Notes: generated from the letters alone by a model not told the origin. A DNA stretch of 64,000 bases from Shinella fusca (GCF_014203155.1 NZ_JACHIK010000008.1:124001-188000), one strand, 5' to 3'. Numbered from the stretch's first letter, positions 45,599-54,987 are shown. Translations and numbers: made by a program.

Positions 45599-45950
45599 GA
45601 CAAATTCAAGTTTTTCCTTCCCCCGCCCCCGCGCGCGAGGTATCGCGCCCGACACGCCAAACCCCTGATTGAGCCCTCCCCTTACGGAAGGCGGACGGGG
45701 AAAATATCGGACAAATAGGGTAAGACGCGGGAACTGTTTCTCTATTCCGAAGCTCTTGAATCTGCTGAAACGTTGCCGGCGGGAAAAATCGCCTCCGCAA
45801 CCTAGATTTGCTTGGAAACGGCGAGCCTCTGCCCTAAATGATGATTATATGAAAAAGAGTTAATTCAACCGGATAGTGCATCCGGCAAGACGCTGTACGA
45901 CCGAAACCCAACCGTTTTCCTCAACTTCTATTTAAAAGGATTTGCCAGAT
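45599..45950. other. Divergent intergenic region rpoZ / NYN gene
   Basis: About 350 bases with lower GC than its surroundings, particularly 45690-45950. I find no open frame that looks coding and no repeat of the window's families. It holds the promoters of rpoZ and of the NYN-domain gene. Confidence 0.5.
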
Positions 45951-46526
45951 ATGTTCGACCCCCGCGAGAAAATCGCCCTCTTCATCGACGGTGCAAATCT
46001 CTATGCGGCTTCCCGGACACTCGGCTTCGACATCGACTACCGCAAGCTGCTCAAGGCCTTCCAGAAGCGCGGCTACCTGCTGCGGGCCTATTACTACACC
46101 GCCCTCATCGAGGACCAGGAATACTCCTCCATCCGCCCGCTGATCGACTGGCTGGACTATAACGGCTACAAGGTCGTCACCAAGCCGGCCAAGGAATTCA
46201 CCGACTCGCTCGGCCGCCGCAAGATCAAGGGCAACATGGATATCGAGCTGGCCATCGACGCGATGGAGCAGTCCGAGACCGTCGACCACCTCGTCATCTT
46301 CTCCGGCGACGGCGACTTCACCACGCTGGTGGAAGCGCTCCAGCGCCGCGGCCGCAAGGTCTCCGTCGTCTCCACCATGCAGACGCAGCCGCCGATGATC
46401 GCCGACGACCTGCGCCGCCAGGCCGACTATTTCATCGACCTCGGCACGCTCAAGGCCGAAATCGGCCGCGATCCCTCCGAGCGCCCGCAGCGCGCCGTCG
46501 AGCCCGTGGAAAGCGCCGTGGAATGA
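45951..46526 (+). CDS. NYN (LabA-like) domain putative RNase
   Basis: 191 residues. The NYN domain, a PIN-like nuclease fold, has its acidic residues in ALFIDGANLY, KGNMDIELAIDAM and FSGDGDFTTLV. QRRGRKVSVVST and ADDLRRQADYFIDL complete the LabA/DUF88 pattern. Members are thought to cleave RNA, but few are studied. ATG 45951 has AAAAGGA ten bases upstream; a TTG three codons earlier is less likely. It is monocistronic, divergent from rpoZ. Confidence 0.88.
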   Translation: MFDPREKIALFIDGANLYAASRTLGFDIDYRKLLKAFQKRGYLLRAYYYTALIEDQEYSSIRPLIDWLDYNGYKVVTKPAKEFTDSLGRRKIKGNMDIELAIDAMEQSETVDHLVIFSGDGDFTTLVEALQRRGRKVSVVSTMQTQPPMIADDLRRQADYFIDLGTLKAEIGRDPSERPQRAVEPVESAVE

Positions 46527-46690
46527 GGGCCTCCGGCGGGCGCGAACGACAGTCGGGTAACGGCGGAATGCGGCGTTTCAAGCTTCCATAAACCTTGAAT
46601 CAAATCCCGTTTCCCGCCGTTAATGTTCCTCAAGACTCTGCTGATATTCCGGATACCTGAAATTCATCTCGCATCAGGACATCCGGAAAA

Positions 46691-47164
46691 ATGGTGGACG
46701 CAGTATCGTTCTCGGGCAACAGCTATCGGGCCGTGTCGAATGCGCTCGAAGCGCGCGCGCTGGCCCCGTCCGCCGAAAGCCGGCCTGCCGCAAGCGCGCT
46801 TGCCGCGCTCGCCGTGCCGCAGCCGGTCACCCGCGTTTCCACCCCGTCCGATATGGCGGAGGAGACCGGCGATCTCGGCTTCCTCTATACGCCGGCCGGC
46901 CTGCCAGGCACATCGGCCCTGCCCGCCTATGCCGTCCCCGCCACACAGGCGACGGACCTTGAGGGGGCGAACGGCCGCAACGGGTCCGCGCGGCTTGCCG
47001 TGGAAAGCAGCGAGCTCAACGCCCTGCTGTCGTCGTTCCTGACGGCGCGCACGCCGAGCGCCAATCCGGCGCCCTCGCCGGACGTTCCGGCGGAAACGGG
47101 CAACACGGAGCTTGCCCATGCCGCCCGCCAGTCGGTGATCGCGCAGATCTACAGCCAGTTCTAG
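46691..47164 (+). CDS. Hypothetical protein, Ala/Ser/Pro-rich
   Basis: 157 residues, rich in Ala, Ser and Pro, of low complexity, without a signal peptide or membrane segment. The C-terminal end (about 100-157), finishing VIAQIYSQF, looks the most ordered and is the part I would expect to be conserved in relatives. The start ATG 46691 is preceded by GGAAAA only. I do not recognise a domain. Converges with smpB. Confidence 0.6.
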   Translation: MVDAVSFSGNSYRAVSNALEARALAPSAESRPAASALAALAVPQPVTRVSTPSDMAEETGDLGFLYTPAGLPGTSALPAYAVPATQATDLEGANGRNGSARLAVESSELNALLSSFLTARTPSANPAPSPDVPAETGNTELAHAARQSVIAQIYSQF

Positions 47165-47191
47165 TTTTTTTGTCTTATCGCATTGTCCGCC

Positions 47192-47213
47192 GCCGAAGCG
47201 ATTTCGCTTCGGC
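47192..47213. terminator. Hairpin between converging genes
   Basis: GCCGAAGCGA-tt-TCGCTTCGGC is a perfect 10-base inverted repeat between the hypothetical gene and smpB, which converge. A run of seven T residues lies before it, after the plus-strand stop, rather than after it. It is a probable, not a classic, terminator. Confidence 0.5.
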
Positions 47214-47228
47214 TGGAAAGGCTCCGCC

Positions 47229-47708
47229 TCAGCCGCGTTCGCGCAGCAGGCGGCCCTTCTGGCGGTTCCAGTCGCGTTCCTTCTCGGTCTCGCGCTTGTC
47301 GTGCAGCTTCTTGCCCTTGGCAAGCGCCAGTTCGAGCTTGGCCCGGCCGCTGTCGTTGAAATAGATCTTCAGCGGCACGAGGGTCATGCCCTCGCGGTTG
47401 ATCGCCACGCGCAGGCGATGGATTTCGCGCTTGGAGAGCAGCAGCTTGCGCCGCCGGCGGGTCTCGTGGTTGAAGCGGTTGGCCTGGAGATATTCCGGCA
47501 GGTAGGAATTGATCAGCCAGAGCTCGCCGTCCTCGTCCGAGGCATAGGATTCGGCAATGTTCGCCTTGCCCTCGCGCAGGGATTTGACCTCCGTGCCGGT
47601 CAGCACCAGACCGGCCTCGTAGGTATCCACGATCTCGTAGTTGTAGCGGGCCTTGCGGTTCTCCGCCACGATCTTCTTGATCGTCGTCGGGCGTGCCTTC
47701 GTCGCCAT
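47229..47708 (-). CDS. smpB: SsrA-binding protein SmpB
   Basis: 159 residues. It opens with [20 protein letters not shown] and TGTEVKSLR, the SmpB signature, and ends in the basic tail ([16 protein letters not shown]) that enters the ribosome. It carries tmRNA to stalled ribosomes. ATG 47708 shares one base with the dapA stop. No tmRNA gene lies in the window. Confidence 0.96.
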   Translation of the reverse strand: MATKARPTTIKKIVAENRKARYNYEIVDTYEAGLVLTGTEVKSLREGKANIAESYASDEDGELWLINSYLPEYLQANRFNHETRRRRKLLLSKREIHRLRVAINREGMTLVPLKIYFNDSGRAKLELALAKGKKLHDKRETEKERDWNRQKGRLLRERG

Positions 47709-48592
47709 CAGTTCAGAAGGTCCGCATGGCGCAGCGCCGCGTCGATGGCCGCTTCCGTCGCCGGCTCCAGCGTCGACATGAGCGGCGAGCGGACGAGGCG
47801 ATTGAGGCCGCGAATGCGGTGCAGCGCATATTTCGCGCCGCAGACGCCGGGCTCCATGAAGATCGCCTTGTGCAGCGGCATCAGCCTGTCCTGGTATTCG
47901 AGCGCCTTGGCATAGTCGCCGGCAAGCGTCGCCTTCTGGAACTCGCTGCAAAGGCGCGGGGCGACATTGGCCGTAACGGAGATACAGCCGACGCCGCCAT
48001 GGGCGTTGAAGCCGAGCGCCGTCGCGTCCTCGCCGGAAAGCTGCACGAATTCCTTGCCGCAGGTGATGCGCTGCTCGGAGACGCGCTCGATCTTGCCGGT
48101 CGCATCCTTGACGCCGACGATCGAGGGATGCGCCTTGTGCAGCGCGCCCATCGTTTCCGGCGTCATGTCGATCACCGAACGGCCGGGAATGTTGTAGATG
48201 ACGATCGGCAGCTTCACGGCCTCGGCGATGGCCGAGAAATGCGCGAAGAGGCCCTTCTGCGTCGGCTTGTTGTAATAAGGCGTGACGACGAGGATGGCAT
48301 CCGCCCCGGCCTTCTCGGCGTGGCGGGCAAGATCGATCGCTTCCTTCGTGTTGTTCGAGCCGGCGCCGGCGATCACCGGGACGCGGCGGGCGGCGACCTC
48401 GATGCACAGTTCCACGACCCGTTTGTGCTCGTCATGCGACAGCGTCGGCGACTCGCCGGTGGTGCCGACAGGCACCAGCCCGTGGCTGCCTTCGCTGATC
48501 GACCATTCGACATGCGCGGCAAAGGCCTTTTCATCGACTGCGCCGGCATCGGTGAACGGGGTGACGAGGGCGGGAATGGATCCCTGGAACAT
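47708..48592 (-). CDS. dapA: 4-hydroxy-tetrahydrodipicolinate synthase
   Basis: 294-residue TIM-barrel aldolase condensing pyruvate with aspartate semialdehyde for lysine and diaminopimelate. GTTGESPTL (residues 44-52) is the substrate-binding motif. The Tyr in [10 protein letters not shown] and the Schiff-base Lys in [11 protein letters not shown] are present. ATG 48592 has AGGAG upstream. It is co-transcribed with smpB in the order dapA-smpB. Confidence 0.95.
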   Translation of the reverse strand: MFQGSIPALVTPFTDAGAVDEKAFAAHVEWSISEGSHGLVPVGTTGESPTLSHDEHKRVVELCIEVAARRVPVIAGAGSNNTKEAIDLARHAEKAGADAILVVTPYYNKPTQKGLFAHFSAIAEAVKLPIVIYNIPGRSVIDMTPETMGALHKAHPSIVGVKDATGKIERVSEQRITCGKEFVQLSGEDATALGFNAHGGVGCISVTANVAPRLCSEFQKATLAGDYAKALEYQDRLMPLHKAIFMEPGVCGAKYALHRIRGLNRLVRSPLMSTLEPATEAAIDAALRHADLLN

Positions 48593-48915
48593 CGAGAACT
48601 CCTGAGGCCAGAGCCGCCCGGAGGGCTTACACGCTTTGGCCGTATTCCGTGGTTAAAAACGCCCGCACAATAATCATGTGACGGTGATGCGGCAAGCCGC
48701 GCGGCGGGCGTTTTTCACGCGCGGCCGGGCGGCGGCGCCCAGGGCCGGCGAATATCCGCGGCCCGCGATCCGTCGCAGGGAAAGAGGCGGCGTTCACGGC
48801 TTGGTGAGCGGCGCCGGTAAGGTTTCGTTAAGGCAACAAAGGGTTAATGGATGGCAGGGAACGGGCGGGACATGAAGGTCGTACGCGCCGCCCCGGAAGC
48901 CTCGCGGGACGTGAC
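48593..48915. other. Divergent intergenic region with a perfect 12-bp inverted repeat
   Basis: 323 bases between dapA and the lytic transglycosylase gene. AAAAACGCCCGC (48655-48666) and GCGGGCGTTTTT (48704-48715) form a perfect inverted repeat around 37 bases. Inside is a smaller hairpin, GCGGcaagCCGC. The outer stem would end in A/T runs on either strand, as in a bidirectional terminator. No gene is seen. Confidence 0.55.
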
Positions 48916-50985
48916 ATGATCTCGAGAAACAGTTTCGCCCTTTGCGCCCTGTTGCTGGCCGGTGCCGCCGGGCTTGCCTTGCGCTCCTCGCCCGTCGAGG
49001 CGGAGAGCGGCACGACGCCGGCCATCGAGCCGCTCGGCTTTGCCGCCGACATGCCCTCCCCCGACATCATCACCAGCGCGATCCCGCGGGCCGGCGACGT
49101 CGCGCCCGTGAGCGCGGACCTGCGCGAAGGCCTCGACGCGCTTTCCAACCGGGACCCGGCCGCCGCCATCGCCGCGCGCGACCGCCTGCCCGCCGGCAGC
49201 CTCGACCGGCATATCCTGACCTGGTCCATCGCGGTTTCCGGCCAGAAGGGCGTGCCCTCATGGGAGATCGCCAATGCCCAGCGCGAATTGAAGGGCTGGC
49301 CGGGGCTGAAGGCGTTGCGCGCCCATTCCGAACGCGCGCTCGCCCGCGAGAACCCGCCGGCCGCCGACGTGCTTGCCGCCTTCGGCACCACCCGGCCGGA
49401 GACGGCCGAGGGCGCCACGGTGCTCGCCCGGGCGCTGATTGCGACCGGCAAGAGCACTGAAGCTGGCGAGATCCTGCGCACCTTCTGGCGGAAGGAAGCC
49501 CTTTCCACCGACCTCGAAGACCGGATCCTCGGCGAATTCGGCGGCCTGCTGACCGTTTCGGATCATTTCGCCCGCATGGAAATGCTGCTCTACCGCGACC
49601 GCGCCACGCAGGCCGAACGCTTCGGCGATCTCGGCAAGGCGCAGTCGCTCTACCGCGCCTGGGCCGCCGTCATCCGCAAGACCCGCAATGCCGGCGACCT
49701 CGTCAAGGCCGTGGACGCGCGCTGGCGCAAGGAACCGGCCTACACCTATCTTGGCATCCGCAACCTGCGCAACCGGGAGGAATACCGCGCGGCGGCGAAG
49801 CTCTTCGCCGAAATGCCGGAAGACCCGGCGCGCCTCGTCAATCCGGGCGCCTGGTGGAACGAGCAGCGCATCATCAGCCGCGGCCTTGCCGACCTCGGCG
49901 ATTACCGCGATGCCTACAAGGTCGCGGCACGCCACGGCGCGGACGATCCGGCCGATATCGTCGAGGCGGAATTCCATGCCGGCTGGTATGCGCTGCGCGA
50001 TCTCGGCGAGGCGAAGACGGCGGCAAAACACTTCCAGCGCATCCTGCAAGCGTCCGACCGGCCGCTTTCGCTCTCGCGCGCCTGGTACTGGCTGGGGCGC
50101 GCGGCCGAAAAGGGTGGGCCGGGCGATGCGAAGGAATATTTCACCAAGGCGGCGAATTTCCCGGGCACCTTCTACGGCCAGCTTGCCGGCGCACGGATCG
50201 GCCGCAAGACGCTGAACGTCGCCTATCCGAAGCCGACGGCGGAGGAGCGGGCACGATTCCATGGGCGCGAGGCCGTGCAGGCCATCGCCCGACTGAAGGC
50301 CGCCGGCCACGGCTGGCGCGGCGACAGCCTCTACCGGGCGCTCGCCGGCGAACTGGCGAACCCGGGCGAGCTCGCCCTTCTTGCCGCGGACGCGGAAAAG
50401 GACGGCAACCACCAGCTTTCCCTGCAGATCGGCAAGATTGCCTTCGGGCGCGGCATCGACGTCGCGGCGCTGGCCTTCCCCATCGGCGTCATTCCGGACG
50501 GGGCCAACATTTCGGGCTCGGGCAAGGCGCTCGCCTATGCCATCGCGCGGCAGGAAAGCGCCTTCAACCCCGCCGCTGTCTCGCCGGCCAATGCGCAGGG
50601 ACTGCTCCAGTTGATGCCGGGGACGGCCGAGGGCGTCGCAAAACGCTACGGCATCGCCTATTCGCGCGAAAAGCTCACTACCGACGCCGGCTACAACGCC
50701 ACGCTCGGCGCGCACTATCTCGGCGAGCAGATCAGCGAATTCGGCGGCTCCTACGTGCTGACCTTCATCGCCTACAATGCCGGCCCGCGCCGCGTGCCGC
50801 AATGGATCGCCCGCTACGGCGACCCGCGCGGCAAGCCGGTCGACGAGGTGGTGGACTGGATCGAGCGCATCCCCTTCTCCGAGACGCGCAGCTATGTGCA
50901 GCGCGTGATGGAGAATTACCAGGTCTACAAGGTCCGCCTCGGCCAGAAGGCCGACATCGAGCACGACCTCAGCGTCGGGCGATAG
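48916..50985 (+). CDS. Periplasmic soluble lytic transglycosylase (Slt70-like)
   Basis: 689 residues. A signal peptide spans about 1-30 (ending VEAES). The long helical, superhelical-ring region (about 90-520) is typical of Slt. The C-terminal SLT catalytic domain (about 535-670) has the glutamate in ARQESAFNP, then SPANAQGLLQLMPGTA and AYNAGPRRV. It cuts the glycan strand to 1,6-anhydro-muramyl products. ATG 48916 fits the signal peptide; a longer frame upstream would bury it. Divergent from dapA. Confidence 0.93.
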   Translation: MISRNSFALCALLLAGAAGLALRSSPVEAESGTTPAIEPLGFAADMPSPDIITSAIPRAGDVAPVSADLREGLDALSNRDPAAAIAARDRLPAGSLDRHILTWSIAVSGQKGVPSWEIANAQRELKGWPGLKALRAHSERALARENPPAADVLAAFGTTRPETAEGATVLARALIATGKSTEAGEILRTFWRKEALSTDLEDRILGEFGGLLTVSDHFARMEMLLYRDRATQAERFGDLGKAQSLYRAWAAVIRKTRNAGDLVKAVDARWRKEPAYTYLGIRNLRNREEYRAAAKLFAEMPEDPARLVNPGAWWNEQRIISRGLADLGDYRDAYKVAARHGADDPADIVEAEFHAGWYALRDLGEAKTAAKHFQRILQASDRPLSLSRAWYWLGRAAEKGGPGDAKEYFTKAANFPGTFYGQLAGARIGRKTLNVAYPKPTAEERARFHGREAVQAIARLKAAGHGWRGDSLYRALAGELANPGELALLAADAEKDGNHQLSLQIGKIAFGRGIDVAALAFPIGVIPDGANISGSGKALAYAIARQESAFNPAAVSPANAQGLLQLMPGTAEGVAKRYGIAYSREKLTTDAGYNATLGAHYLGEQISEFGGSYVLTFIAYNAGPRRVPQWIARYGDPRGKPVDEVVDWIERIPFSETRSYVQRVMENYQVYKVRLGQKADIEHDLSVGR

Positions 50986-51044
50986 TCTTTCCCGGCCGCG
51001 CCGCCGCTTGCCTTCATACGCAGGGTAATCGCCTATATATGAAG

Positions 51045-51179
51045 ACCCCTCCCTAAATCCCTCCCCACAAGGGGGAGGGACTTAACCCGCGGCATTCCCG
51101 GCATTTGAAAATCGAGGGAAAAGGGTGCTGCCAGCCTTTCTCCCCCCTTGTGGGGGAGAAGCCGGCAGGCAGAGAGGGC
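51045..51179. repeat. Mosaic repeat: arm of the third family plus arm of the first family
   Basis: The left arm (51045-51085), ACCCCTCCCTAAATCCCTCC... ending GGGAGGGACTTAA, matches the repeat at 38711-38868. The second arm (51139-51179, TTCTCCCCCCTTGTGGGGGA... with GCCGGCAGGC and AGAGAGGG) belongs to the ACCCCCCTCT family. It lies between the transglycosylase and hydrolase genes. Confidence 0.7.
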
Positions 51180-51287
51180 CTTCACATGCAAGTGCCCTTC
51201 CCTTCATACGGAAGAGACGCCGCTTGAACCGGCCCGCCGGCCTCTTTACGCTGGCGGCAGGGAAATTGCGCAAGGGGCATCGTCGAC

Positions 51288-52163
51288 ATGAGCGAATTCG
51301 TCAGCCGCTTCTTCACCGCGCCGGACGGCCTGCGGCTGCATGCGCGCGACTATCCCGCGGCCAGTGGCGAGAACACCCGGCTGCCCGTCGTCTGCCTGCC
51401 GGGGCTTAGCCGCAACGCGCGGGATTTCCATCAATTCGCCCTTCTCGTCTCGGGCGATGCCGTCGCGCCCCGCCGGGTGATCGCGCTCGACTACCGCGGC
51501 CGCGGGCTTTCCGCCCACGATGCCGATCCGGCGAACTATACCGTGCCCGTCGAATGCAACGACGTGATCGCCGTCTGCACGGCGCTCGGCCTTTCACGCT
51601 GCCTTTTCGCCGGGACGTCGCGCGGCGGGCTCATCCTGCATGTGATGGCCGCCCTGCGGCCGGACCTCATCGCCGGCGCGATCCTCAACGATGTCGGCCC
51701 GCAGATCGAGGCCGTCGGGCTCATGGAGATTCGCGACTACCTTGCAAATCGCAGCACGCCCGCCAGCTTCGAGGCGGCGGCGGCCGGCCTTCGCCATCTT
51801 CACGGCGCCGCCTTCCCGGCCCTTGCGCCCGCCGATTGGCTGGACATGGCCCACGCCCTCTACACCGACCGGGACGGCCCCATCGTTGCCGACTACGACC
51901 CGAAGCTGACGGACCAGCTCAAGGCCATCGACTTCACCGAGCCGCTGCCGACACTCTGGCCGCAATTCGAGCGCCTGGCGGAAAAGCCGCTCCTCATCGT
52001 GCGCGGCGAGCATTCCCGGATTCTTTCGGCAGAAACGCTGGAGCGCATGCAGGCCGGCAGGAAGATCGTCGAAACGACGCTCGCCCAAGGTCAGGGCCAC
52101 GCCCCGCTCCTGCATTTCCCGGATGTCTTCACGCCGATAAAGGCGTTCCTCGGGCGCTTCTAA
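51288..52163 (+). CDS. Alpha/beta hydrolase
   Basis: 291-residue alpha/beta hydrolase. The oxyanion region is VCLPGLSRNARD, then DYRGRGLS, then the nucleophile elbow AGTSRGGL with the Ser at about residue 111. LLIVRGEHSRIL supplies the acid and QGQGHAPLLHF the His. The substrate cannot be inferred; such proteins include esterases and dehalogenase-like enzymes. ATG 51288 is the first sensible start after the repeat. It ends at a bidirectional terminator. Confidence 0.87.
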   Translation: MSEFVSRFFTAPDGLRLHARDYPAASGENTRLPVVCLPGLSRNARDFHQFALLVSGDAVAPRRVIALDYRGRGLSAHDADPANYTVPVECNDVIAVCTALGLSRCLFAGTSRGGLILHVMAALRPDLIAGAILNDVGPQIEAVGLMEIRDYLANRSTPASFEAAAAGLRHLHGAAFPALAPADWLDMAHALYTDRDGPIVADYDPKLTDQLKAIDFTEPLPTLWPQFERLAEKPLLIVRGEHSRILSAETLERMQAGRKIVETTLAQGQGHAPLLHFPDVFTPIKAFLGRF

Positions 52164-52209
52164 GCCCCGCGCGCATTATCGCGGAACGCACCCTGCCCAA
52201 AACAGAAAA

Positions 52210-52242
52210 CCCGCAGCCTCGAAGAGGCTGCGGGCTATTTTT
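52210..52242. terminator. Bidirectional rho-independent terminator
   Basis: CCCGCAGCCTC-gaa-GAGGCTGCGGG is an 11-base perfect stem followed by CTATTTTT on the plus strand. On the minus strand the stem is followed by TTTTCTGTTT. It ends both the hydrolase gene and the leftward porin gene. Confidence 0.9.
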
Positions 52243-52258
52243 CAGCTAGACTTCCGAA

Positions 52259-53272
52259 TTAGAAGCTGCGCTGCAGGCGGAGGAAGCCCGTAACGGCATC
52301 GCCGTCGAGATCGTCATCCTGGTAGTTGACGGTTGCCTTGACTGCGAGGTTTTCGACAACCTGGTAGTCGAAGGTTACGCCAACGCGCCACTGGTCACGA
52401 CCGTCGACGAAGTCGACATCGCTCAGGTACTGGAAGCCGGGGGTGATGGCCAGCTTCTCGGTAGCCTTGAACGAATAGTCGAGAGCGACGCTCCACTCAG
52501 AGGCGTTGTAGTAGATGTTGTCGCCGCTTGCGTAGATACCCATCAGCTCGAACGTGCCCGGGCCGACGTCAGCAGTCAGCCAAGCGCGAACGGCGCCTTC
52601 TTCAGCGGCGTCGTCGTATGCGCCGAGAAGTTCGAAGTTCACGCCGCCGAGCGTGGCGGCAACCATGCCGGAAACGCCGAAGTCGTTGTGCGAGACAACA
52701 GAGTAGTTGTCCGGGATTTCGTCGACTGCGAGGCCGGCGCGGAACGTGCCGCCGTCATAGACGTAACGAACCGAGGTGAAACGGGTCGTGTTGGAAGCCG
52801 TTTCCGTTTCGCCGATCAGGTCGCTATCCCACCAGTTCAGGAAGGTACCGACGCGGAAGCCGCCGAGTTCGATATAGGCTTCGTCGATGTAGGAGTCGCT
52901 CGTCGTAACGCCGCTGCCGCCGCCAGCAACAAGGCTGTTACCGGACTCGGTCTGGAGAGCGATGAAGCCCGTGAGCGTGCCGAGTTCGGTGTCGGACTTG
53001 GCGTCAACCGTCAGGCGGGCGCGCGTCCAGGCATTCCAGTCGGATGCACCGAATTCGTCACGACCGAAGTCGGCCTGGAAACGAACGTAGCCGCCGATCT
53101 TGAGGCAGGTTTCGGTGCCCGGGATATAGAAGTAGCCGGTGCCGAAGGCGTCGCAGACGCGGACGTATTCCATGGGTTCCGGTTCGGCAGCGACGATAGC
53201 GTCGGCAGCCTGTGCGCCGGAGACTGCTGCGAAGGCAGCAGCGGAGCCGATGAGAAGGCTCTTGATGTTCAT
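52259..53272 (-). CDS. Porin, alphaproteobacterial Omp2-type (copy 1)
   Basis: 337-residue outer-membrane porin. Signal peptide 1-21 (MNIKSLLIGSAAAFAAVSGA). The mature N-terminus has EYVRVCDAFGTGYFYIPGTE, typical of Brucella Omp2 and rhizobial porins, followed by alternating beta strands and the terminal FLRLQRSF, whose last Phe is the assembly signal. Codon use is less GC-biased than neighbours (many GCT, GTT), as in highly expressed genes. ATG 53272 follows GGAGGTCAGAAA. Divergent paralogue of the gene at 53896. Confidence 0.94.
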   Translation of the reverse strand: MNIKSLLIGSAAAFAAVSGAQAADAIVAAEPEPMEYVRVCDAFGTGYFYIPGTETCLKIGGYVRFQADFGRDEFGASDWNAWTRARLTVDAKSDTELGTLTGFIALQTESGNSLVAGGGSGVTTSDSYIDEAYIELGGFRVGTFLNWWDSDLIGETETASNTTRFTSVRYVYDGGTFRAGLAVDEIPDNYSVVSHNDFGVSGMVAATLGGVNFELLGAYDDAAEEGAVRAWLTADVGPGTFELMGIYASGDNIYYNASEWSVALDYSFKATEKLAITPGFQYLSDVDFVDGRDQWRVGVTFDYQVVENLAVKATVNYQDDDLDGDAVTGFLRLQRSF

Positions 53273-53294
53273 TTTCTGACCTCCAGTCAAAAAG
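53075..53294. repeat. Left arm of a ~220-bp inverted repeat shared by the two porin genes
   Basis: From 22 bases before the porin ATG, through the signal peptide, to about codon 66, the copy-1 sequence is almost identical in inverted orientation to 53874-54093. I count about four mismatches. The arms are separated by 579 bases. Confidence 0.9.
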
Positions 53295-53873
53295 GCCGGG
53301 GCGTGCGTTTTGCCGACGGAGGTCAACTTCTGGCAGGCGCGTATATATAAAATGTGCCGCGAGAAACGTCCGGTTTCCGGGAAGCGACGGTAGAATCAAG
53401 CGATTCCACTGCGGATTCGCCTTTCCTCGGCCGGGGCGGCGATTCGATGCCGATTCGAGCGGCGGAGCGGAAAAACGCCCTGCCCTTGCGGTCGCATCCG
53501 GTGCAGGAAAGGCGGAGTGGCCATGGGAAAAGCGCCTTGCCGCCACCGCAAAGAGCCGGTTTTGCCGCGCTCCTGCCGGGATTGTGGCACGCCTTTCCCC
53601 ATGGGCGACATGGCTAAGTGCCCGCTTCATAAGGCGTTTTGTTAAGAATCTTTAAACTTTTAGCAATCCGGCCGGCCATTTTGTGTCCTTTGCGCAACAG
53701 CGCAGGGCGAAGGCTGGCACAAACCCCGTCTCGTTTCAGATTGGAGATTGCTTACACGAACGCGTCTTGTATTTTCGGCTTCGGAAGCAGGGGCGGTTGA
53801 TCGTCCGCTTCCTGAACTTGGGGATGGGGCAGGGAACGCTGTCCTTCAGCAAAAAACCCAGACCCGTTTGAAA
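53295..53873. other. Non-coding spacer between divergent porins
   Basis: 579 bases between the two arms of the inverted repeat. It must contain both porin promoters. No gene is apparent and composition shifts from GC-rich (53400-53600) to A/T-rich stretches (53630-53870). It has no repeat of the other families. Confidence 0.6.
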
Positions 53874-54093
53874 CTTTTTGACTGGAGGTCAGAAAATGAA
53901 CATCAAGAGCCTTCTCATCGGCTCCGCTGCTGCCTTCGCAGCAGTCTCCGGCGCACAGGCTGCCGACGCTATCGTCGCTGCCGAACCGGAACCCATGGAA
54001 TACGTTCGCGTCTGCGACGCCTTCGGCACCGGCTTCTTCTACATCCCGGGCACCGAAACCTGCCTCAAGATCGGCGGCTTCGTTCGTTTCCAG
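53874..54093. repeat. Right arm of the porin inverted repeat
   Basis: Inverted counterpart of 53075-53294, starting CTTTTTGACTGGAGGTCAGA just before the porin copy-2 start codon and ending at about codon 66. Confidence 0.9.
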
Positions 54094-54930
54094 ACGACGT
54101 TCGGCCCGAACCAGGCTGCCGGCGGCATTACTGACTGGGATGCCGGCACGCTCGTTGACATCAACTTCGATGCCCGTAACGATACCGAACTCGGCACGCT
54201 CCGTTCGTTCGTGAACCTCGAATATGCTGCTGATAACGACACCGCCCTCGGCGACAGCGGCTTCGACGTCGATGAAGCTTACATCGAACTCGGCGGCTTC
54301 AAGGCTGGCTTCTTCTACAGCTGGTGGGATAGCGGCATCAACGGCGAGACCGACGTTCACGGCAACGTCACCGAGTTCAACTCGATCGCCTACAACTACG
54401 ATGGCGGCACCTGGCGGGCCGGTATCTCGGTTGATGAATTGGAAAGCCAGACGACCTACTTCACGGCGGGCAATGTTGGTCACAACCGTCTCGGCGTTGC
54501 CGGCACGGTCGGCTTCTCGCTCGGCGGCGTAAACGTAGACCTGCTCGGCGGTTACGACAGCGGCGCTGAAGAAGGCGCAGTCCGTGGCATCCTGTCGGCC
54601 GACCTCGGCCCGGGCACGCTGCAGGTTCTCGGCGTCTGGGCTTCGGGGCAGAGCAACTACTGGGATGCTTCTGAATGGAGCGTTGCAGCTGCTTACTCCT
54701 TCAAGGCTACGGACAAGCTGACGATCACCCCGGCCGTACAGTACTTCGGCGACACCAACGTCGACGCTGCCGGTTCGCCGGACGCCTGGAAGGTCGGCCT
54801 GACGGTTGGTTACGACATCGTGGACGGCCTGGCCTTCCTCGGTACGGTTAACTATCGCCAGGACGACGTCCTGGGTGGCGGTCACACCGACACCACCACC
54901 GGCTTCCTGCGTCTGCAGCGTAACTTCTAA
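53896..54930 (+). CDS. Porin, alphaproteobacterial Omp2-type (copy 2)
   Basis: 344-residue outer-membrane porin, paralogue of copy 1. The first 66 codons are nearly identical at the DNA level; the rest of the barrel has diverged, particularly in loops (for example ITDWDAGTLVDINFD against SDWNAWTRARLTVD). It ends FLRLQRNF. ATG 53896 has the same GGAGGTCAGAAA site. A terminator follows at 54958. Such pairs give alternative general-diffusion porins of differing selectivity. Confidence 0.94.
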   Translation: MNIKSLLIGSAAAFAAVSGAQAADAIVAAEPEPMEYVRVCDAFGTGFFYIPGTETCLKIGGFVRFQTTFGPNQAAGGITDWDAGTLVDINFDARNDTELGTLRSFVNLEYAADNDTALGDSGFDVDEAYIELGGFKAGFFYSWWDSGINGETDVHGNVTEFNSIAYNYDGGTWRAGISVDELESQTTYFTAGNVGHNRLGVAGTVGFSLGGVNVDLLGGYDSGAEEGAVRGILSADLGPGTLQVLGVWASGQSNYWDASEWSVAAAYSFKATDKLTITPAVQYFGDTNVDAAGSPDAWKVGLTVGYDIVDGLAFLGTVNYRQDDVLGGGHTDTTTGFLRLQRNF

Positions 54931-54957
54931 GCCTTACCGGCTTTTCACATAGCGGGG

Positions 54958-54987
54958 ACCCGGCCTTCGTGCCGGGTTTTCGTGTTT
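54958..54987 (+). terminator. Rho-independent terminator after porin copy 2
   Basis: ACCCGGC-cttcgt-GCCGGGT followed by TTTCGTGTTTTTA, 28 bases after the porin stop codon. Confidence 0.85.

Noticed and set aside
47165-48915. tmRNA gene near smpB
   Set aside because: Neither flanking intergenic stretch shows a tRNA-like end or an ANDNYALAA-type tag frame.
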